64,000 nt of DNA, taken from positions 114,479 through 178,478 of IMG/VR virus record IMGVR_UViG_3300042197_002762; one strand, given 5' to 3'. Each line of letters opens with the position of its first letter. Position 1 is the stretch's first letter. Below, one piece after another: positions 50,759-59,738 of the stretch. The translations under genes and the position numbers were made by a program. Under the pieces are notes generated by a model. It was given only the letters and a program-made list of their open reading frames with translations, had not been told where the DNA came from and searched no databases. The stretch is from a virus.

Positions 50759-52650
50759 TAAAATGTATCTTTCTTTTCCCACTCAAATCCTGTTACAAAT
50801 TCTTGTTTTACACACTTATTTGTATCTGGGTCTATTATAAAAATATAAAATTTATCATCTTCTTTTGGATCTGGAGCGTCTGGGGCCAAAGAAGGTCCAT
50901 ATACTAAAAATTTTTGTTTTTTACGTTTGCCATCTGAAATTATTTCATATTCTTTAATGTGAGCTTCTGACTGGTTGTTCGTACCCCCAGATTCACTATC
51001 ATCTTGGACATAAAGAATAGCATTTCTTTTTCCATTTCTATCACAAACTTCGAATTCTTCACAATGACATTCTGGAATTGGGTCTGATGGTAAAAATGAT
51101 TCGGGATTATTCTGCCCATCCTTTTTAATTTTTAACTCGTATTTTCCAACTGACCCATATTCAGACCAGCCCGTATCAGGAGTTTCTTCAAAATCACCTT
51201 TAATCATTAAATAAATTATAGAAGTTTCGTATAAATTAACATTTAATGTCACAGGCATAAAATGATCATCTATATCTTCATTTTGAAATTGTTTATATTC
51301 ATCAGGGAGACATGCGTTATATGAAATGCATTGTGTATCAGCATTTTCTGGATAAATAGTCGGCAAATTATCTTGATTGCATCTAGGATTATTTTTTTCT
51401 TTAGACTGGTGAGCATGACAATTTAAAATATTCATGCTGACATCTAACATAGAACCATCTTTTACTGCCTGAGTATTGTCTATTTCAAAAGAATATTGTC
51501 CTTTTGGTAACAAAACCTTTAAAATATCAAAATCATAAGGAAAGCCGATCATACCTTCTATCATTTTATTACTGTCTTTGGTAACAACATCTGATTTTGT
51601 TAATATTCGTATGTTATAACCTTCTTTTACTGGCCAACATTCGTCTCTATAATTTAAAAAATTATTTGCATATGGCCAAAGCATATTCTTACGTGGTTTT
51701 TTTATAAAATCTAATTGATCATAAATTATTTTTATGTCATCTTCTGGATTTCCATTTTGAGAAAATTCTCCTTTATCCCACTGTGTTAAAGTTTTTATTG
51801 CGTCTTGGGAAAAGAGACTTCCCATAATAGGCGCCCAATTATTATGTCCATAATAATACTCGGCGCTTCTTGGACTTGCGTTATTTTCAGTATCATGCCA
51901 TAATCCCATTAAATGCCCAATTTCATGAGCCGCTGTCATGCCAGCTTTGTATGCAGTATTAATATCAAGTTGATTGTTTTGTTCAACAAGAGTCCCATCT
52001 GTTAACGCCACCATTTGCTGAACACTAGCAGTTCTCCAAACAACACAAGGTTGACTGTAAGGAAAATAAATAAAACCACCAAGCAAACCAGGATTTATAG
52101 CCAATCCATTTTTTTCCCAGAATTCTAAATAAACATTTATTTGTCTTCTTATTGGATTCATAACAGTCGTTAATGGTGTATTTGGAAGAGACAATAATAA
52201 TCTTCTATAGGAATATGGCCATGCAGTATTTTCTGAAGTACTATTTTTTAAATTATTAAATTCTTGCGCGGTGGGCTTTTCTGTGATAACACAAGCATAT
52301 CTATTTAAAATCGAATATGATTCAAAAATACTTTCTGAAGTTGTCACATTAACGTCAAATATTTCATATTTTTGGGAAACAATATTAAAAATAATTTCTT
52401 GTTCATTTGCCGTATATTTTGATTCTGGAAAATTTACATAAGGTAACCAAGTACCCAAACCTGGAATTCCAGGAATTGGTTGTTTAAAAAAACCATGCAA
52501 ACCTATCCATGTTCCATCCGTATCTATGATATTAGCTAAAGATGACCATCCAAAATTTGTAATAAAAAGATCTGGAGTGGCTGGGCCGTAAGCAGTATAG
52601 CCATTAAAAGCTAAATAAATACATTTTGGAGCATTTGGTTTACTTTGCAT
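50758..52650 (-). CDS. Virion-type M12-like metalloprotease, second copy
   Basis: 630 aa. HEIGHLMGLWH at 242-252. Shares MIGFPYDFDILKVLLPKG and the ECHCEEFEVC-type tail with the 45668 protease, so the two are paralogues that diverged early. Located upstream of the fibre on the same strand, 1-nt overlap with it. Confidence 0.8.
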   Translation of the reverse strand: MQSKPNAPKCIYLAFNGYTAYGPATPDLFITNFGWSSLANIIDTDGTWIGLHGFFKQPIPGIPGLGTWLPYVNFPESKYTANEQEIIFNIVSQKYEIFDVNVTTSESIFESYSILNRYACVITEKPTAQEFNNLKNSTSENTAWPYSYRRLLLSLPNTPLTTVMNPIRRQINVYLEFWEKNGLAINPGLLGGFIYFPYSQPCVVWRTASVQQMVALTDGTLVEQNNQLDINTAYKAGMTAAHEIGHLMGLWHDTENNASPRSAEYYYGHNNWAPIMGSLFSQDAIKTLTQWDKGEFSQNGNPEDDIKIIYDQLDFIKKPRKNMLWPYANNFLNYRDECWPVKEGYNIRILTKSDVVTKDSNKMIEGMIGFPYDFDILKVLLPKGQYSFEIDNTQAVKDGSMLDVSMNILNCHAHQSKEKNNPRCNQDNLPTIYPENADTQCISYNACLPDEYKQFQNEDIDDHFMPVTLNVNLYETSIIYLMIKGDFEETPDTGWSEYGSVGKYELKIKKDGQNNPESFLPSDPIPECHCEEFEVCDRNGKRNAILYVQDDSESGGTNNQSEAHIKEYEIISDGKRKKQKFLVYGPSLAPDAPDPKEDDKFYIFIIDPDTNKCVKQEFVTGFEWEKKDTF

Positions 52651-52656
52651 AATTTT

Positions 52657-53565
52657 TTAACATTTCCACACTAAATTTTGATATTGAGATGTTGAGCCGT
52701 TTGAAAATCCAGAAGCATTAACAATAATTATATTCGTATTACTACCATAATTAATCATATATAAGTTTTGATCTTGTCCAGATGAAACAAATAAGAAATC
52801 ACTACCACCTCTGTCCACAAGCGGGACCGCCCTAATTCTAAAAAATAAATTGCCTCCAGCCAAAGTGCTTAATGGTATATAAAATTCAACTCTTAAAAAA
52901 CCTATAGAAACCCCAGATTGATTGGGGGCCGTACTGTAATTAACTCCAGTAGTTAACCAGCCACTTGATAAATTTCTAGTATATTGAGTTTCATATTCAA
53001 AACCTTCTAACGCTCTAACAAATTGAAACCTCCCACTTTGCCCAATAACACTAACTATGGGCGTTTGGGTTTCAAAAGAAGTTCCGAAAGGATCGTAAAA
53101 TATCTCCGAAAAATAACCAAAAGTATTAGTCGTATTTCCATTACCAGATCTAGCTAAAATTGTGTAACGATATGGCTTATCAAATAAATTATAAATTGTG
53201 CTACCACTTATCGGTAGATTTGATAATTTACTAAATAAACCAGAAATACCAATAGCGTCAGAAGATTGTTGAGCAGGCAAGATTAAATCGTTTTCATCTC
53301 TTACCGAATTATTTAATGTAGTCGGAAATTCAGAAGCTAAAATCATGGGCATAAAATATTCGCAAGGTTTTGGCCAATCAATCTCAGCTATTGAGCTAGT
53401 AGATAGTTGATTTAAAACATTAAATTCTCCTGTTTGAGATAAAGAATTAACCCCACTTGTTGAAATTTTATTAAATTCAGTCTCAATAGTATCAGATAAT
53501 TCAAATAGAGATCCCATATCTGGAAGCCCTAAAACAATACCTAATTTTCTATTACCGGTAAACAT
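52657..53565 (-). CDS. Fibre-cluster protein with KLGIVLGLPD N-terminus
   Basis: 302 aa. GNRKLGIVLGLPDMGSL (4-20) belongs to the shared N-terminal motif of this fibre set. The remainder is beta-rich, including QSGRFQFVRALEGFE. 6 nt upstream of the second protease. Likely an adaptor or fibre tip. Confidence 0.6.
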   Translation of the reverse strand: MFTGNRKLGIVLGLPDMGSLFELSDTIETEFNKISTSGVNSLSQTGEFNVLNQLSTSSIAEIDWPKPCEYFMPMILASEFPTTLNNSVRDENDLILPAQQSSDAIGISGLFSKLSNLPISGSTIYNLFDKPYRYTILARSGNGNTTNTFGYFSEIFYDPFGTSFETQTPIVSVIGQSGRFQFVRALEGFEYETQYTRNLSSGWLTTGVNYSTAPNQSGVSIGFLRVEFYIPLSTLAGGNLFFRIRAVPLVDRGGSDFLFVSSGQDQNLYMINYGSNTNIIIVNASGFSNGSTSQYQNLVWKC

Positions 53566-53569
53566 TAAA

Positions 53570-53827
53570 TTAAATTTCTGATAAAGGAATTCTTTTCCAA
53601 GTATTTAAATCAGTGCAAATATAAAAATATTCATTATCGACCGCAATATTTCCAATTTTACCATTAGATTGCGAATCTTTTGGAGGGGAGACTAAAAGAG
53701 ATACGATAGTTCTTAAACTATTCAACTTAGAATTTAATGTAGAAGCAAAATAATTAATTCTTGTTGATTCTGACGACTGATCTGCGTATGTAATACCTAA
53801 TTTTTTATAATCGGCGCGTGTTAACAT
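53570..53827 (-). CDS. Short fibre-cluster adaptor-like protein
   Basis: 85 aa from the ATG at 53827 (MLTRADYKKLGI). A longer frame to 53845 would run across the late motif at 53836-53841, so it is rejected. The first 12 residues are the shared motif; the C-terminus has YFYICTDLNTWKRIPL, typical of a short beta repeat. First gene of the fibre operon. Confidence 0.6.
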   Translation of the reverse strand: MLTRADYKKLGITYADQSSESTRINYFASTLNSKLNSLRTIVSLLVSPPKDSQSNGKIGNIAVDNEYFYICTDLNTWKRIPLSEI

Positions 53828-53835
53828 CCTTTTAA

Positions 53836-53841
53836 TTACAC
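53836..53841 (-). promoter_or_regulatory. Late-promoter motif (GTGTAA, minus)
   Basis: AGTGTAATTAAAAGG then ATG at 53827; first promoter of the minus-strand fibre operon. Confidence 0.6.
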
Positions 53842-53892
53842 TCATTTAAGTTAAAATTTGACTTTTTTTAAAAAAAAACACATAATAAAACT

Positions 53893-54537
53893 ATGTGTAA
53901 AATTCATAAAAACAATCCACGGGACTGTTTTAGAAATTTTACAGAGTTAGAATTTCCAAAAGATGATAATAAAATTCTAAAATATAGCGCAAAAATCTTA
54001 AAACAAAAAATTAAATGTGATTTTATTCTATTAAAAATATTGATGGTAAGATTAAGGAGGTCGTCAAGTAAAGAAGACTGGAAACTTTTCAAAGTTATTT
54101 TAAACAAAAATTTAAATACAATTCTAGAGTCTGAAGAAAATTATTTAAATATCAGATGGATTATTTCAATTTTAGAAACATTTATTGATTTTGGAGACGA
54201 TACTGAATCGAGAAATGCCTTAATTGCTGTTAGTTTCCATAGAAATGAGAAATTTTTTTCTACTTTTTTAGATTTTTTTGAAATTTCTGTAAAAACTACC
54301 TACGAGCACGATCAAAGTCGATATATAATTGGAATGCCGCTCAATGATAAAACAGATTTACCGCAAAAATATTTTGAAAGAGTTCGAGATAAAATGACAA
54401 AAACGCCAATAATTTTTGATCTTTTTAAAAAAATGATGTCCTATTTAATAAGGAATGAAGAAACATTATTTCATATTTTATCTAATAAAGGGCAAGATAA
54501 AAATTTTAAAATACCCGCGCAAACTTTATTAACATGA
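53893..54537 (+). CDS. Hypothetical 214-aa protein
   Basis: Basic helical protein with Cys/His near the start (MCKIHKNNPRDC). Not recognised. Overlaps the next gene by 4 nt. Confidence 0.65.
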   Translation: MCKIHKNNPRDCFRNFTELEFPKDDNKILKYSAKILKQKIKCDFILLKILMVRLRRSSSKEDWKLFKVILNKNLNTILESEENYLNIRWIISILETFIDFGDDTESRNALIAVSFHRNEKFFSTFLDFFEISVKTTYEHDQSRYIIGMPLNDKTDLPQKYFERVRDKMTKTPIIFDLFKKMMSYLIRNEETLFHILSNKGQDKNFKIPAQTLLT

Positions 54538-54710
54538 AACCATATTATCAAGTTTCCTATTGGAACAAACTGTTCAAATTGTGGATTCCCCATGATTTAA
54601 AAAAATATTCTTCTTTACAAGCCGCACAAAAGGCTGTAGACTCCTATAAAGAACACAAATTAGGAGTAAAATTTAGAATCCAAAAAATAGAAATAATAAA
54701 AATAAAATGA
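54534..54710 (+). CDS. Hypothetical 58-aa protein
   Basis: Trp/Tyr/Lys-rich. Four-nt overlaps on both sides make it a likely real gene. Confidence 0.65.
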   Translation: MKPYYQVSYWNKLFKLWIPHDLKKYSSLQAAQKAVDSYKEHKLGVKFRIQKIEIIKIK

Positions 54711-55042
54711 ACTCAAAAACTGGAAAAGTAACACGTTTCATAGATATGCACAGTGGAGGCAAACTTAAAACGCCATTTACGCATATTTATGTTGATGCGC
54801 CGCTTGATAAGGCGCTAGATATATTCAAGGATACGTTTAAACGTGATCCCAATAATGTCACTTGCAAATGTTGTGGCGAAGATTTCGTATATGAAGAATA
54901 CAGTTCTTTGGAAGAAGCCACCGCATATGATCGTAAAGCAGGGTGGGATGATATTAAACAAAGATATTCCGATAAAACTGCTAAGATTTCAGTAGAAGAA
55001 TATTTTAGCGGTAAGAATAAAGTTATTCTCATTACAGAATGA
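54707..55042 (+). CDS. Small protein with CxCC zinc-like motif
   Basis: 111 aa with CKCCGEDF (about 49-56) and acidic helices. Related in composition to small phage proteins of unknown function. Overlaps both neighbours by 4 nt. Confidence 0.65.
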   Translation: MNSKTGKVTRFIDMHSGGKLKTPFTHIYVDAPLDKALDIFKDTFKRDPNNVTCKCCGEDFVYEEYSSLEEATAYDRKAGWDDIKQRYSDKTAKISVEEYFSGKNKVILITE

Positions 55043-55443
55043 AGACAATCCAAAAATTGCGTTCTATTATTAATAAAATTAATTTTAGAAAGCACGAACA
55101 AACAGGTAGCGCAACCGTGCGCTACTATGTGCAAATTACCGGAAAGTATGGCGTAAAGTTTTACAGTAGAAAACGTGCTATGGAAGAAGGTTTTTTCCGT
55201 CAAAACGCGGCGCATTTTGCTGGTTTCGGACCCAAAGCACTTTTTAAAGGGCAGAAAAAAGGTTATTACTATTATGTTACAGAACATGCTGATCAAAGAG
55301 GTCTTAGTAACAATGATCTAACCGTAGTAAGACAAAACGTAGCAAAAATGGGATGGTCTACTTATGATCTTTACCGCGATAATGTCGGTAAAATAAAAGG
55401 TCGCCCAGTCTTAATTGATTTTGATACTTGCACAATTGGATAA
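55039..55443 (+). CDS. Hypothetical 134-aa basic protein
   Basis: Arg/Lys-rich and beta-prone, not recognised. Operon member. Confidence 0.65.
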   Translation: MKTIQKLRSIINKINFRKHEQTGSATVRYYVQITGKYGVKFYSRKRAMEEGFFRQNAAHFAGFGPKALFKGQKKGYYYYVTEHADQRGLSNNDLTVVRQNVAKMGWSTYDLYRDNVGKIKGRPVLIDFDTCTIG

Positions 55444-55446
55444 TTT

Positions 55447-55701
55447 ATGAAAAAACTAAATTGGAAAAAAAAGCAATATGATGATTTGACCATATGGATG
55501 GCCGAAGTTAAAACTGTCGGGTGGCAATTTTCTATTGAGAAAATAAAAGAAAAGAAATACGAAGCTTTTGTTTATTATGGACATGGAGAAGATCATCCAA
55601 TTTTTCCGCAAGGGGTTTACCTTCCATGCCTAGCTGAAGCACAAAGAGTGTGCAATGAATGGCTAGAAAATACAATTCTTGGTCTTAATAAATGGATTTA
55701 A
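55447..55701 (+). CDS. Hypothetical 84-aa protein
   Basis: Alpha/beta with YYGHGEDHPIFPQGVYLPCL near residues 40-59; not recognised. Confidence 0.65.
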   Translation: MKKLNWKKKQYDDLTIWMAEVKTVGWQFSIEKIKEKKYEAFVYYGHGEDHPIFPQGVYLPCLAEAQRVCNEWLENTILGLNKWI

Positions 55702-55702
55702 T

Positions 55703-55912
55703 ATGAATAAAATAATCGAAATAATTAGTATACTATTGGTATCAATTGCCGTTATTATTATTACAGCTTTTGCTTTTGGACTGCCAATTTCTTGGCTGTG
55801 GAACCTGTTTTGCCCAAAAATTTTTGGCTTGCCAGCGATTGATTGGATAGACGGCACAATATTGTACGCCATTTCCAGGGTTTTATTTGCAACGCATTAT
55901 TCATCAAATTAA
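55703..55912 (+). CDS. Small membrane protein
   Basis: 69 aa, one strong hydrophobic span (about 6-26) and a second weaker one; ATG 1 nt after the preceding stop. Unknown. Confidence 0.6.
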   Translation: MNKIIEIISILLVSIAVIIITAFAFGLPISWLWNLFCPKIFGLPAIDWIDGTILYAISRVLFATHYSSN

Positions 55913-55913
55913 A

Positions 55914-56324
55914 ATGGTAGAAAATAATAAAACGAGATATTTGGTTCGTTTCCGCGCTTTTAACCGCGACAATGGGACACTTTATAAGTGGGATATGTTT
56001 GAAGGGTATCCACTTAAAAGTATTAATGCAACATGCCCACAAGAATATACTGGGGTAGTAGATAAAAATTTAAATGATATTTATGTTGGTGACATTGTAA
56101 ACTACAATGGGCAAAATTATCTCGTTCGTTTTCGTTATGGTGCTTACATGCTTTGGAAACTTGAAAATATTTCAACTCTAAAATTTTGGTGGTTCCATGA
56201 CGTTTTTGATAAATTCGGAGAAATGGAGGTTGTTGGTAATACCTTTGAACACGCTCCTTATTTGGTTGAGTGCCTTAACAAACAAAATGAGTTTGAAATG
56301 GGCTTAACAGACCAAATTATTTAA
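55914..56324 (+). CDS. YopX-like protein
   Basis: 136 aa from 55914. FRAFNRDNGTLYKW at the start and QEYTGVVDKNLNDIYVGDIV in the middle match the YopX/phage family. Function unknown. Two more members lie at 57760 and 63222. Its 3' end overlaps the convergent minus-strand gene. Confidence 0.8.
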   Translation: MVENNKTRYLVRFRAFNRDNGTLYKWDMFEGYPLKSINATCPQEYTGVVDKNLNDIYVGDIVNYNGQNYLVRFRYGAYMLWKLENISTLKFWWFHDVFDKFGEMEVVGNTFEHAPYLVECLNKQNEFEMGLTDQII

Positions 56325-57113
56325 TTTGGTAGTAATATTAAATTTTTGAAAAACTTGAGTAAAATAAATAAATTCAGGGCAATATTTTAAAAACTTTCTA
56401 AATTGGGATTCTTTACAATATTTATCTAAATTATGTACAGCAAAAGTGTCTTTTAGATAATTTGTATGTGTACAAAAATTTGTAGCAAATTCATCTAAAG
56501 CTACTTTGTATACAGGGGTATCCTTGGTAGAATTTATTATTAACATTCCCATCACAAAATATAGATCCTCAAAATAAGTTCTAAAAGACATTCTTGTAGC
56601 TATTCTCCAATCTTTTGAAGGTAAAGGGGGAAATGTATCGATAACTTCTAATAAAGTTTGGACTTTTCTCAATGAGAAACCGCCATTAAAACATTGATAA
56701 TCTGAAAAATTATGCAAACCATGAGTGTCTCTCCACCACCATTTTTTAGGTGTATAACCGCCTATATAATCATAATGTAAAAAATCTTCAATTTTAAATT
56801 TTGATTTAGTGCATAAGCACCCATCTGTTTGTAAAGTTAAAACATGGGTAAAATCAGAAAAATTTTCCCAAAATTTTCTAGTTTTTAAAAAATCACTATG
56901 AGTAACTCCGGTAAAATTGTCTACACCAATATTAATTATTTTAATAAAAGGATCATTATTAAATAATGATTGATAATAAGAATAATGAGAAGACCCGCAG
57001 AAAAAAAAGAGTTTTTTTTGAGGTAAAACGGTTTGAAAATTTTTGATTAATAAAGGAATATTATTTAATTTCCGTGGCTCAACCAAAACTCCACATATAT
57101 TTGTAGATGACAT
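56304..57113 (-). CDS. DUF5672-type glycosyltransferase
   Basis: 269 aa. VLTLQTDGCL (about 89-98), YDYIGGYTP and CFNGGFSLRK are the DUF5672 signature with a DxD-like TDG. Isolated minus-strand gene between plus-strand operons, behind a late motif. It presumably decorates virion or host surface glycan. Confidence 0.75.
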   Translation of the reverse strand: MSSTNICGVLVEPRKLNNIPLLIKNFQTVLPQKKLFFFCGSSHYSYYQSLFNNDPFIKIINIGVDNFTGVTHSDFLKTRKFWENFSDFTHVLTLQTDGCLCTKSKFKIEDFLHYDYIGGYTPKKWWWRDTHGLHNFSDYQCFNGGFSLRKVQTLLEVIDTFPPLPSKDWRIATRMSFRTYFEDLYFVMGMLIINSTKDTPVYKVALDEFATNFCTHTNYLKDTFAVHNLDKYCKESQFRKFLKYCPEFIYFTQVFQKFNITTKLNNLVC

Positions 57114-57126
57114 ATAATCGATCTAA

Positions 57127-57132
57127 TTACAC
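57127..57132 (-). promoter_or_regulatory. Late-promoter motif (GTGTAA, minus)
   Basis: TTTTTTAAAAAAAGTGTAAT on the minus strand, 13 nt from the ATG at 57113. Same upstream T/A tract as at 43641. Confidence 0.6.
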
Positions 57133-57149
57133 TTTTTTTAAAAAATTCA

Positions 57150-57178
57150 TTGACAAATCTATTAAAATGAATTAATAT
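57150..57178 (+). promoter_or_regulatory. Sigma70 promoter
   Basis: TTGACA (57150-57155), 17-nt spacer, TAATAT (57173-57178), 6 nt to the ATG at 57185. Confidence 0.72.
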
Positions 57179-57184
57179 CAGGGC

Positions 57185-57469
57185 ATGATCACTAAAAAAC
57201 ACTATACAAAAGATGGCCGTCATCCCGAAGATGTTATCTATCAGGAGCGCCAATTCATCCGTGAGATTAACAGTATTGTTAATAACAAGTTTGATAAACT
57301 CGTAAAAGACCTTGGTCTTGACGAAGCTGGCGCAGATTGGTTGTTTGACTACATCTACAATTGCGACGATGAAACCATTTCTTTTGACGATTTTCTCAAT
57401 GAAGCTGGTCTTGAATACACAGATTTTGTTAAGCCTCGCGTTCGTTCATGGTGGTATTATAATGAATAA
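57185..57469 (+). CDS. Hypothetical 94-aa protein
   Basis: Acidic C-terminus, not recognised. Overlaps the next gene by 8 nt. Confidence 0.7.
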   Translation: MITKKHYTKDGRHPEDVIYQERQFIREINSIVNNKFDKLVKDLGLDEAGADWLFDYIYNCDDETISFDDFLNEAGLEYTDFVKPRVRSWWYYNE

Positions 57470-57779
57470 AAAATTACCATACGATTTAACCCAAGAAGAA
57501 ATCCAAGATTTACGAAACCAAAAGAAAAGAATAAGCGAATTTGTTATGAAAAAGTTTAAAAAAGATGAATTCCTGTCGTCGGGCGAACCGCATGTTTTCA
57601 AAATGCGGCTTGATGACGGATATGCAACCTACGAATACGATCTTAACCTCAATGAAAATTGGTGTATGCACGATATTTACACCGAACTTGCCGCCGTGCT
57701 TAAACGTTACGGTTGCTCTATCGGTGTTGGCGAACTGTGCGGCGCTGGATATTTAGAAAATGAAACACAGAAAAATTAA
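57462..57779 (+). CDS. Hypothetical 105-aa protein
   Basis: ATG at 57462 fits the operon better than the upstream in-frame ATG at 57312, which would lie deep inside the previous gene. Acidic, one CGAG near the end. Unknown. Confidence 0.65.
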   Translation: MNKKLPYDLTQEEIQDLRNQKKRISEFVMKKFKKDEFLSSGEPHVFKMRLDDGYATYEYDLNLNENWCMHDIYTELAAVLKRYGCSIGVGELCGAGYLENETQKN

Positions 57780-58179
57780 ATTTCGTTTCTGGTGTCCTGC
57801 TGGAAAAGCATTCATCCGTGATTATAATTATAATGGCGCGGTAGATGAACTGTTTGATGAGAAAGAGTATGATGTTCTCATTCCACAATAATTTACTGGA
57901 TTGATTGATAAGAATGGTGTTGAAATTTATGAGGGCGACCTTATTAATTTCTCAGTTAATTATACTGTTTGTCTTGGAGATAAAGATATAATCGAATACA
58001 AAAATCAAGAAGTTTATTATGATGAAGAATATGCATCGTTTCTCTTTGGGAAAGATGGGGTTGGCATGCTTGATCGCATAATGGAAAACACAATGGAAGT
58101 TGTGGGACACGTTAATTCTGAAAAATATCAGAAGCTTTCCGACTTATTGAAAGAAAAGACTATTTTTAAAAATCAATAA
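57760..58179 (+). pseudogene. YopX-like gene with in-frame TAA
   Basis: The frame reads KIKFRFWCPAGKAF... to IPQ, then TAA (57889-57891), then FTGLIDKNGVEIYEGDLINF to 58179. The intact copy at 63222 has PQQFTG here, so the stop equals a CAA to TAA change. Upstream and downstream parts together give a 139-residue YopX protein. Either inactivated, read through, or restarted at the TTG at 57901. Confidence 0.75.
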
Positions 58180-58905
58180 ATGAAAATTTTTGATAATGAA
58201 ATATTTATTATTTCTTTAAAAAACATTTATTCTTTTTCAAAAAAAAGAACAGATTTTCTATTACAAAAATTAAAAAATTTAGGTTTTGTAAATAACAAAA
58301 TTTATTTTGTAGGAGTTGATGGTGCGCGTTTAGAAAATAAAAAAATAAATCAAAAATATATTTCTAAAGAAATGCAAATTTTGTATTCTTCACCATGTGA
58401 TAATCCACATATTGGATATGGAGCTTTGGGATCTGCTTTAAGTCATATCATAGCACTTAAACTAATTAAAATTAAAAATATAAAAAATCCGGTTCTTATC
58501 TTAGAAGAAGACGCCATGATTAATAAAGATTATAGTTTTTTATTAGAAAAAGTTCCAGAAGATTACGATATTATATATTTACATTCTTATTTTGATAAAC
58601 TATTTTATGATTACACGGAACAAGATAACAACTTATTTTTTAGAAAAATTAATCAATTACACGAAGAATCGTCAGGACTTTTACCTCCTGGAAGACAAGC
58701 GCTTTTAATAAATGGTTTAAAAATAGATAAAATTATCCATTATCTTTTTCCTTACCGCCAATCTGGCGATTGGCATAATTTAACACAATTTAATAATTTA
58801 AATTTATATTTAACAAATCCAAATTTTAAACTTTTTTCCCCACCCTCGAACGAATCGTTAAGAGTTGCTATAAATTTTAAACTTAAACAAAAGTATGAAA
58901 ATTAA
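58180..58905 (+). CDS. Glycosyltransferase family 25
   Basis: 241 aa. GALGSALSHIIALK (about 86-99) and NPVLILEEDAMI (about 106-117) are the GT25 signature of LPS-type glycosyltransferases. Starts at the base after the previous stop and overlaps the next gene by 11 nt. Modifies a surface or virion glycan. Confidence 0.85.
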   Translation: MKIFDNEIFIISLKNIYSFSKKRTDFLLQKLKNLGFVNNKIYFVGVDGARLENKKINQKYISKEMQILYSSPCDNPHIGYGALGSALSHIIALKLIKIKNIKNPVLILEEDAMINKDYSFLLEKVPEDYDIIYLHSYFDKLFYDYTEQDNNLFFRKINQLHEESSGLLPPGRQALLINGLKIDKIIHYLFPYRQSGDWHNLTQFNNLNLYLTNPNFKLFSPPSNESLRVAINFKLKQKYEN

Positions 58906-59542
58906 TTATAAAATCAAAGAAGTAAAGCCAAATATCTTTGCCATTATTGTCAAAGATAAGTATGATCGCGCCATGTTGTTTTGCCGCGTACAAGAGTATT
59001 ATGAGAGTCCAAGCTCGAAATTTCGTGGCAAGAACTTTTCAATTTGGGACTACATGAAGTGGTATCACAAACAAAACCATTGGGGTTTCTCATATGGTGC
59101 TGATTGGTCGGGATTCAATATTCCATTGAAAGTCGTTCGTGAGTGTTATAACAAATTAACCAAACCAGAAACGCCTTACGATAAAGTAATGGACCAAATT
59201 TTAAATAAATTAAAATTACAAGGTTTCGAAGGTTACTTGATCGGCGCTAAAGATACAGAAGGCGAAACCTTTAAACATGAAGTGTGCCACGCCCTTTATC
59301 ATACAGATAAAAATTATAAAAAACAAATGGACGCTCTTACTCATGGACTACCCAAAAAATATTACAATGTTTTTGCAAGTAATCTTGTGCAAATGGGATA
59401 TACGACCAAAGTAGTTGACGATGAAATCCAAGCCTATTTACAGTATGGTTATGAAGAGCCGAAATTTGGGACAGGGGTTGACATTGATGTAAGAAAAGAG
59501 TATAGTGATATTTATAAAAAAGTTGCCAAACAATTTAAATGA
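58895..59542 (+). CDS. HEVCH-motif protein
   Basis: 215 aa with FKHEVCHALYHTD (about 127-139). The zinc-type HExCH is followed by H137 and D139. Sequence otherwise unlike the HESCH protein at 23260. Function unknown. Confidence 0.65.
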   Translation: MKINYKIKEVKPNIFAIIVKDKYDRAMLFCRVQEYYESPSSKFRGKNFSIWDYMKWYHKQNHWGFSYGADWSGFNIPLKVVRECYNKLTKPETPYDKVMDQILNKLKLQGFEGYLIGAKDTEGETFKHEVCHALYHTDKNYKKQMDALTHGLPKKYYNVFASNLVQMGYTTKVVDDEIQAYLQYGYEEPKFGTGVDIDVRKEYSDIYKKVAKQFK

Positions 59543-59736
59543 AAATTAAAAAGAAAGAAATTTATGGTGGTTTATTTGTTGATAAGTATTATCTTATTCT
59601 AGAAGATGATACTCAAGTTCAAGTGCCATTTTGTGATTGGGAAAAATATAATAAGGGAGATAATTACATTAGCAAAAAAACCGAATCTTGCATGGATGAA
59701 TTGGCTAAAATTGCACAAAAGCATGGGCTTTACTGA
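59539..59736 (+). CDS. Hypothetical 65-aa protein
   Basis: Small beta-rich protein, overlaps the preceding gene by 4 nt. Not recognised. Confidence 0.6.
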   Translation: MKIKKKEIYGGLFVDKYYLILEDDTQVQVPFCDWEKYNKGDNYISKKTESCMDELAKIAQKHGLY

Positions 59737-59738
59737 TC

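Noticed and set aside
57901-58179. Independent gene starting at TTG
   Set aside because: It is the in-frame continuation of the YopX-like gene after a single TAA; the TTG falls inside the conserved FTGLIDKNG block.
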